Source: Diorhabda sublineata
Taxonomy: Eukaryota; Arthropoda; Insecta; Coleoptera; Chrysomelidae
Assembly (NCBI RefSeq): GCF_026230105.1
Contig: NC_079479.1
Location: forward strand, 31,651,385 to 31,715,384
Length of the DNA: 64,000 nt
Direction of reading: 5' to 3'
Shown: positions 59,427 through 64,000 of the stretch, one piece after another
Position numbering within the stretch: the first letter of the stretch is position 1
How the letters are laid out: each line of letters begins with the position of its first letter
Notes under the pieces: model-generated
Databases searched by the model: none
Told to the model about the DNA's origin: nothing
The model's input: the letters and a program-made list of their open reading frames with translations, nothing else
Made by a program: the position numbers and the translations under genes

Positions 59427-60059
59427 ATGGTCTTGTGCATATGTGGTAAAACTTTCGCCACTGATACTAGGCTTCAGACCCATTTAAGAAGGCTAAGCTG
59501 CCGGGGTTCACCCCTGGCTGACGGCAATGTTTGCTCCGTATGCAAACAAACTTATAAGTCTGGAATGCGACAACACATGCGGAGAGCACACCCCGTGGAG
59601 TACAATGAGGAGCTTGAGAACCTCTACGAAAAGCCTAATGCCCCCGTTGAATTCGAGGATGAAGACTACATAGAAATGGCCAAACACGAACTCGCCTATA
59701 CTGGCCGTTTCATTAACAAACATCTCCATCCTAACCGTACAATCGACTCAATCAACTATAGACGGAAACAGGATAGATACGAGGAACTCCTCGAATTCCT
59801 CAGAAAAGAAAACAACATCAAGGCCCGCGTAGACGTTCTCGAACAACTTGAGGACGAAAACGCGCGGCCCCACGAGGAAGCAGAAGGCGAAGTAGTGGAG
59901 TTCTCTCTTCTCGAGAGTCCTAGAGATCGAGGCAGGGACTCAAGCATTAAAGATCCTCAAAGTCTTAATCCGAATGCTGAGGAGTTCGTACCCATTGCGA
60001 TAAAATCTAATATTTTGTCCTTAGTAGGACCTTATCATAGATTATTTACTATAACCTAG
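59427..60059 (+). CDS. R2-like non-LTR retrotransposon, N-terminal zinc-finger ORF, 3' truncated
   Basis: A 210-codon uninterrupted frame. Residues 4-25 form a degenerate finger (C-x-C, H19, C25). Residues 36-55 form a good C2H2 finger (C36-x2-C39-x10-H50-x4-H55) followed by PVEYN. Then comes EMAKHELAYTGRFINKHL with RTIDSINYRRKQDRYEELLE (about residues 83-122), a helical block typical of the linker between the fingers and the reverse transcriptase in R2/R4-like elements. An acidic tail follows. The last 20 or so residues (KSNILSLVGPYHRLF) are AT-coded and look like unrelated flanking DNA, so the reverse transcriptase and endonuclease are cut off. In R2 the fingers bind the insertion target. 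Codon use is far more GC-rich than that of its neighbours, which suggests a recent insertion or a different source. Confidence 0.62.
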   Translation: MVLCICGKTFATDTRLQTHLRRLSCRGSPLADGNVCSVCKQTYKSGMRQHMRRAHPVEYNEELENLYEKPNAPVEFEDEDYIEMAKHELAYTGRFINKHLHPNRTIDSINYRRKQDRYEELLEFLRKENNIKARVDVLEQLEDENARPHEEAEGEVVEFSLLESPRDRGRDSSIKDPQSLNPNAEEFVPIAIKSNILSLVGPYHRLFTIT

Positions 60060-61225
60060 TTTTTTCGAGTTTATCATTTAATTGCCCTTTTTGTACTAAC
60101 TATAAATATTTTGTGATTAAATATTATGAGATGTTATGGCATTTATGTTTGGTTTTGAATCACAAATATTATCGCAATATATGGATTATGTTGTTAAGAC
60201 CCGATAAAGATCTTGATTTAGTTTAATAGTGAATTATTGGGTTATATTCATCGCCATTGATTTAGGAAAATTGATTAGTAATCTTCTAGAATGCCCTTGG
60301 TTTAACTAATAAAAGTTTACCACATGATACTAAATAGATTTTTTGTGATAAAAGGATATGAACGTCAGCTCCTTATGTTTGAATATTATAAATGTTTATA
60401 GACTTGTGCTTTATAAACAAATTTACAATAATTTTTTGGGAAAACTTCACGCCAAAAATTTAGTTTCAGATTTCATTATATGAACCATTATAGAATTATC
60501 AAACAAATACATTCTATATATTTATGTTAATGTTTCTATTGATTATATACAAAGCGGCTGACGTAAGTTCCTCATAAAAAATTTTAATGAAGCTCTGAAA
60601 AAATCGTAAAAACTTTTTTATCGGGCAATGTTCTGGTAAAGCAATGGCCAATAATAAAGAAGTAAGATGGCCGACTCTCAGGGAAAGCAATCAACTCTTT
60701 CCGATGTAAATTCACCCCTTTTTTACTTCAATCCACCCCCAACCACCCCCGTTTATGCCCCTCTTTTATTCTTTCACCCTACTTTTACACTTCTCGAAAG
60801 GGTCGACTGTATAATAAGTAGAAAAGAAACAGACAATCGAAGAAATCAAAATGTGCGAGAGAGATAAAGGGAATTCTTAATGTCCGATTGTGAGCTGTGA
60901 CGAGAAATTTCAAATTTCCTTGTATTCTCTTCACTTTTATCGATTTCTGTCCAACCGAAATTTTTAACATAACGACAACTCAACATCGATTATTGTCAAC
61001 TATATACTAATGAGGCAATGAGTAATATAAATCATAAATTCAAAATTATTCTTTGGTGATTTATCGAAGTATTGTAGGTCATGAAATATTTTTTTCGTAG
61101 TCAAAAACAAATGAAGGGTCAAAGCTTGCTATCAAGCCTGAAAAATCTCAGACATTAGACAAAAGGACGCAAGCTGGAACAAAATGTTAGACACTAGATA
61201 TACAAAAGCAGTAAAATAAGAACCC
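60060..61225. other. AT-rich non-coding stretch
   Basis: No gene was recognised. The C/T-rich part at 60710-60800 yields a short proline-rich chance frame (PPPTTPVYAP). Confidence 0.4.
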
Positions 61226-61310
61226 AAAACTTGAAGAAACACACAGAGAAGATTGGAAAAGGCTGAAGGAGGCATATGTTCAAATATGGATTGATAAGTT
61301 AGTTACAACA
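61226..61310 (+). mobile_element. Possible LINE ORF2 tail scrap
   Basis: The forward frame reads LEETHREDWKRLKEAYVQIW. It recalls the final DRxxWxxLxEAYxQQW block of several insect LINE ORF2 proteins. Only this one motif is visible. Confidence 0.33.
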
Positions 61311-61529
61311 ACGCCACAATAATTGATTGAAGAAACAGGAAAACTATAAGACTTTACAGTTTGATTATTGCTAAAAGCGGATTTTTTTTTAATTTATGAT
61401 CGACTTTATAGTAACTAACTCTAAAAGTGTTTTTTAACTTATTTCTTACTTTTTAGTTGAATTTTCAAATTGCAAATAAACAAACATATGAGTGAAACTA
61501 ATAAAAAGATGTAAAAAACAATGTTGCCA

Positions 61530-62660
61530 AGCATTATTGCATTACGGGCATGGATAAATATCGTCAAACATCATACCATGTCATGCTTTATTGATTGTTA
61601 TAGTATTTTATCGTAATTTGTCGTATTTTATCTTGTTTTTCAGTTTTTTATCATGTTTTATTGTATTTTGCAGTTTTTTCTCGTATTTTTAAATAAATGT
61701 CGTCAATTATCATTTCATGTCATGCTTTATCGACTTTTATCGTCTGATAGTGTATTTTATTGTAGTTTTTCATATTTTATCGTTTTGTTTTCATATTTTA
61801 TCGTTTTTTTCAGTTTTTTATCATATTTTATCGTATTTTGTAGTGTTTTCTTGCATTTTTGAATAAACGTCGTCAATTATCATACCATGTCATGCTTTAT
61901 CGACTTTTATCGTCTGATAGTGTTTTTTATTGTACTTTGTCATACCGTTTTTTCTCAGTTTTTTATCATGTTTTATTGTATTTTGCAGTTTTTTCTCGTA
62001 TTTTTAAATAAATGTCGTCAATCATCATGTCATATCAAGCTTTATCGACTTTTATCGTCTGATTGTGTATTTTATTGTAGTTTTTCATATTTTATCGTTT
62101 TTTTTTTATATTTTATCGTTTTTTTCAGTTTTTTATCATATTTTATCGTATTTTGTAGTATTTTCTTGTATTTTTGAATAAATGTCAATTATCATACCAT
62201 GTCATGCTTTATCGAATTTTATCGTCTGATAGTGTTTTTTATTGTACTTTGTCATATCGTTTTTCTCAGTTTTTTATCATATTTTATCGTATTTTGAAGT
62301 TTTTTCTCGTATTTTTGAATAAATATCGTCAATCATCATACCACATCATGCTTTATCGATTGTTATTCTATTTTATCCCAATTTGTAGTATTTGATCATG
62401 TTTTCCAGTTTTTTATCATGTTTTATCCTATTTTACAGTTTCTTCTCGTATCTTTGAATAAATGTCGCCAGACATACTGATTTTATTGATTTTTATTTTA
62501 TGTCGTAGTATGTTACTGTATTTTATCGTATTTTACTGCACTTTTTCGTTTCTTATCTTGATGTTTATTATTTTTTCCCATTGCTTTTTATCTTATTTTA
62601 TTATATTTCGTCGTTTTTTTCGCATTTTATCAAATTTTATTGTAATAAATCTGTATCTGG
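61530..62660. repeat. Degenerate tandem array, units of about 140-170 bp
   Basis: The landmark catgctttat recurs at about 61583, 61721, 61891, 62037 (diverged), 62203 and 62348, giving spacings of 138-170 bp. Units are built from shorter T-rich words (ttttatcgtatttt, cagttttttatca, tgaataaatgtcgtc). Unit lengths alternate (about 140, 170, 146, 166 and 145), which hints at a two-unit higher-order pattern. Open frames rich in F, Y, S and L (61653-62395) are products of the repeat. Confidence 0.85.
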
Positions 62661-64000
62661 TGGTGTTGAATTGTTTCATGTGGAAAAAGTGGTAGTAAAT
62701 AACCATATATAGTTATAAATATATATTGCTGAAATTCTTGATTTTCTCTGTAATAAAATCTGAGGGATAAAGGAATTCTTGATTTTCAAAAGAACTTTTA
62801 ACATAAAATGTACCGTTGCTGCAAAGAAAGCATAAATATAAATATCTCAGCATCAAAGAAAATCTTTTAAAATGCCCGGCTTTGAAACGATTCTTTATTA
62901 GGAAAATACGAGAAGTGGAAAGCTGGAAAAAGCATTCTACTCTTGATGTTAAGGTTTTATTATCTATTTACATTTTAAAATTACTGACGACGAGACGTTT
63001 CCTTTGTAAATAAGACCAACAACCAAGAAGGCGGTTGATTCGTTGTTTCTTTTTTAGAAAAAATTTAAAACGGTAAAGGTAATAAAAGAAAATAAAAAAG
63101 GTCAATCTCCAGGTGTTTTACGGATAATATTCCAAACTTAAATAGAAAATTGGAACAACTAGGAAATGAATACGTTTAACAGGAAAGGAGGTAATGTTCA
63201 TAAAAATATAAATTTAAAAATAGTTTTTAAAAGTGACCCGTTAACCCTGCCGAGCACAATTTTTTTTAAGAAAAACTAGATCTTCAGGTTGTATATCGGT
63301 CTTGTCTAGGTAATTTCTCTGCTCAAAGATATATCTAGAAGGTACCAGAACAACCAGAAGAAAAGTTTGTTTCATTTTTAGGTGGAAAACATTTTCGAAT
63401 TATTTTGAATTTGCTTACAATTTTTAATGAAGAACCTTTCAAACGATATATCACAAACTAAAAGGGAGTTTCGTATAGGTAAAGTTTCAGTATATCAAAA
63501 TATAATTCATAGTATTGAAAATAGTTTATATTCAATGAATAAATCAATCAATCAATTAAAAATGATTAGAATTGAAAACAACTATACCCTGAAACTTTCT
63601 GTGCCAAGTTTTGCTTCTACAAAATGCTTTTCACGAAAGTTTTCAAAGTATGGAAGCTTTATTTTTTTTCCGATCTATAAAACGGGCGCGATTAGAAATA
63701 CTACCATGCTTTCTGGGAAGTTAATTTATTTTCAACTTCAATCTATACGTGAAAAATTAATAAGCAAATCTTCCAGATTCCAACATTAGGACGTATGCTG
63801 TTCCTTTCACGAAACATTCGTTCCATGAATTAAATTTTACCTCTATAATTTCGACGATATAAAATCAGGGGTATCAAGTAGGATATTTGATATTTTTAAC
63901 TTGATTTTATATTAGAAATAGCCTCGGAATGGCTTTGAAAATAAGCTAACCAATTGGATCTTTAATGCCTCTGAACAAACTAAAAACGTTAAAATGCGTT
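62661..64000. other. AT-rich stretch with an orphan 120-codon frame
   Basis: The forward frame 63427-63789 encodes 120 residues (MKNLSNDISQTKREFRIGK onward), polar and AT-coded, without recognisable domains or a clear signal peptide. It may be chance. Nothing else was seen up to the right edge. Confidence 0.3.

Noticed and set aside
59380..59440. tRNA-like B-box (GTTCGATTC on the reverse strand)
   Set aside because: No cloverleaf, A-box or acceptor stem could be drawn around it, and it lies in the GC-rich leader of the R2-like element.
61653..62695. Serial frames rich in F, Y, S and L that resemble small membrane proteins
   Set aside because: They follow the degenerate tandem array and change frame with unit length. 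Composition reflects T-rich DNA.
63427..63789. 120-codon forward frame as a real gene
   Set aside because: No recognisable domain, strongly AT-driven codon use and no clear promoter or splice context. It is kept only as a note in the stretch description.
1..64000. CRISPR array, operon or bacterial island
   Set aside because: Tandem repeats here lack unique spacers and cas-like genes. Composition, intron-like signals and element families are animal, so the repeats are satellites and minisatellites.

Overview
This is nuclear DNA of an animal, most likely an insect. It is strongly AT-rich and shows no operon-like gene packing or bacterial signals. Nearly all recognisable coding sequence is decayed mobile-element protein: several mariner lineages, Tc1/IS630-like DDE transposases, jockey/R1/I-type and other non-LTR retrotransposons, a Crypton-type tyrosine recombinase and an R2-like zinc-finger leader. 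This mix is typical of insect intergenic or long-intron DNA. The order cannot be fixed from the sequence alone. Nothing could be searched, so family names rest on motif recognition by eye.

Layout. 0-1.3 kb: reverse-strand tyrosine recombinase (KIAA1958/Crypton type) running off the left edge, with foldback DNA just upstream. 1.3-8.2 kb: AT-rich filler with one LINE RNase H relic. 8.2-11.1 kb: a reverse-transcriptase scrap, then a striking array of five near-identical 453-bp tandem units, then a zinc-finger-like tail of a pogo-type transposase. 12.2-13.2 kb: reverse-strand mariner copy. 17-18.3 kb: IS630-like helix-turn-helix scrap and a LINE with a large internal deletion. 20.4-21.1 kb: 198-bp tandem repeat in an A-B-A-B order. 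21.8-22.0 kb: a GC-rich patch that looks like a host promoter and first exon, with a palindromic X-box and a GTAAGT donor. 25-28.4 kb: two mariner scraps and a reverse LINE. 30.5-31.8 kb: a mariner whose middle is replaced by a 21-bp minisatellite. 32.5-37.7 kb: LINE scraps and a Helitron-like tail. 38.0-38.7 kb: a terminal-inverted-repeat foldback element. 39.6-41.7 kb: mariner and jockey scraps. 42.8-44.4 kb: 70-bp satellite with higher-order structure. 44.5-47 kb: jockey and Tc1-like relics. 48.5 kb: long (TA)n. 50.4-52.1 kb: a mariner copy and a second DDE transposase relic. 55.2-57.7 kb: mariner, reverse LINE, a possible host terminal exon with a poly(A) signal, and another deleted mariner. 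59-60 kb: R2-like retrotransposon N-terminal ORF, GC-richer than its surroundings. 61.5-62.7 kb: a degenerate tandem array.

No complete host protein-coding gene is visible, and no tRNA, rRNA or snRNA was recognised. The two best hints of host genes are the candidate promoter and first exon near 21.9 kb (+) and the candidate last coding exon near 56.6 kb (-). The remaining long reading frames are mostly by-products of tandem repeats or of strand-biased low-complexity DNA. I see no coherent new multi-gene system. The most unusual items are the homogenised 453-bp array carrying a repeated 37-codon frame, and the minisatellite grown inside a mariner element.
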